Below, in pieces: positions 63,592 to 64,000 of a stretch of 64,000 bases of DNA; positions within the stretch are counted from its first letter, which is position 1, and each line of letters begins with the position of its first letter. The stretch is from NCBI GenBank assembly GCA_964345035.1, contig CAYFPO010000003.1:1-64000 (forward strand), given 5' to 3'. The DNA is from CAYFPO01 sp964345035 (lineage in GTDB: Bacteria; Fidelibacterota; Marinisomatia; SCGC-AAA003-L08; GCA-002704045). The notes under the pieces are model-generated. The model was not told the DNA's origin. It searched no databases and saw only the letters and a program-made list of their open reading frames with translations. Position numbers and translations under genes: made by a program.

Positions 63592-64000
63592 ATGAAATAT
63601 ACATTAATATTAATTTTTGTATTTATTTGTGTGAACTGCAGCCCAAATACAGAAATTGAAGAATATAAAAAATTAGCAATTCAATACAGAGATGAAAAAG
63701 ATCTTGGAAAAGCAATTATTGAATTGAGGAATATTGTAAAAAAATATCCAGATAAAGAAGAAGCAGCCGAAGCACAATTCAAAATTGGTGAAATATACTT
63801 AAACGATGTTAAAGACTACCAATTTGCCGTGGATGAATTTCAGAAAGTAATTGATTTATTTCCTAATATGAAAGTTACACCTAAGGCTGCATTCATGATA
63901 GGATACATCTATGCGAATAATCTGGAAGCATATTCTTACGCACTTAATCATTATAGAGATTTTTTAACAAATTATCCAAATCATGAATTGACACCTTCGG
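63592..64000 (+). CDS. TPR-repeat outer-membrane lipoprotein (BamD/YbgF-like), 3' truncated
   Basis: The start is a clear ATG at 63592 behind CGGAGGT; the gene runs off the end of the window, leaving 136 residues. A lipoprotein signal ('KYTLILIFVFICVNCSPN', lipobox Cys16) precedes tetratricopeptide repeats: 'AIIELRNIVKKYPDKEEAAE', 'YQFAVDEFQKVIDLFP' and 'SYALNHYRDFLTNYPNHE'. Such TPR lipoproteins include BamD of the outer-membrane assembly complex and YbgF-like Tol partners. Following a TamA/BamA-like gene, an assembly role is plausible but not shown. A 105-base gap with no clear terminator separates them. Confidence 0.78.
   Translation, partial: MKYTLILIFVFICVNCSPNTEIEEYKKLAIQYRDEKDLGKAIIELRNIVKKYPDKEEAAEAQFKIGEIYLNDVKDYQFAVDEFQKVIDLFPNMKVTPKAAFMIGYIYANNLEAYSYALNHYRDFLTNYPNHELTPS

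Noticed and set aside
1..64000. tRNA, rRNA, CRISPR, insertion-sequence or prophage genes
   Set aside because: All gaps between genes were read by eye and are short (at most about 250 bases); none shows a tRNA cloverleaf, regularly spaced repeats, transposase motifs or phage proteins.

Overview
The window is about two-thirds A+T and almost wholly coding. Nearly all genes lie on the + strand in tight operons with ATGA-type overlaps. The cell has an outer membrane (TamB/TamA-like pair, Lol-type ABC transporter, Wzi-like barrel, lipoprotein). It respires with sodium (complete Na+-NQR, NhaD antiporter) and also carries a complex I lacking its NADH module. Together with a ClpC ATPase, a type II (archaeal-style) GAPDH-like protein and a stand-alone methylmalonyl-CoA mutase catalytic subunit, this suggests an uncultured marine lineage of the Fibrobacteres-Chlorobi-Bacteroidetes neighbourhood, possibly Marinimicrobia/SAR406. 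That placement is inference; no search was run.

Layout. 1-9400: surface polysaccharide cluster (Wzz-like end, Wzy-like polymerase, flippase, two glycosyltransferases, polyprenyl glycosylphosphotransferase, UDP-glucuronate decarboxylase, Wzi-like outer-membrane protein). 9443-11633: serS and a convergent proline dehydrogenase. 11727-22622: nuoABCDHIJKLMN, without nuoE, nuoF or nuoG, with an enlarged NuoI. 22628-23098: a hotdog thioesterase. 23098-29828: nqrABCDEF and the flavin transferase apbE, followed on the opposite strand by a 59-codon nqrM-like gene. 30078-31940: NhaD antiporter and a universal stress protein. 32005-40532: nrnA, dcd, ispH, pdxS, pdxT, dxs, methylmalonyl-CoA mutase catalytic subunit and a GCS2-type ligase. 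40648-47187: GAPDH-like protein, metallo-beta-lactamase-fold hydrolase, tilS, hpt, ftsH, folP. 47198-53383: an SLBB protein, prfB (with a programmed frameshift), lysS and a LolCED-like transporter. 53380-57826: clpC and dnaK. 57917-64000: tamB-like, tamA-like and a truncated TPR lipoprotein.

How the parts fit. The nuo-nqr-apbE-nqrM-nhaD block is a bioenergetic island: a proton pump with an unknown electron donor, a sodium pump, its two maturation factors (flavin attachment by ApbE, Fe-centre assembly by NqrM), and an antiporter linking the two ion gradients. Proline dehydrogenase next door could feed the quinone pool.

Most notable observations: (i) three genes (uxs, nuoB, the metallo-hydrolase) appear to start at ATT or ATA, each 6-7 bases behind a good Shine-Dalgarno sequence; (ii) NuoI has a roughly 200-residue acidic tail containing a duplicated 'TRG(L/I)AK' module; (iii) a short antisense nqrM-like gene follows apbE; (iv) a strong terminator-like hairpin lies inside the signal-peptide region of apbE. 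No tRNA, rRNA, CRISPR array, insertion sequence or phage gene was seen, and no gene-free stretch reaches 300 bases.
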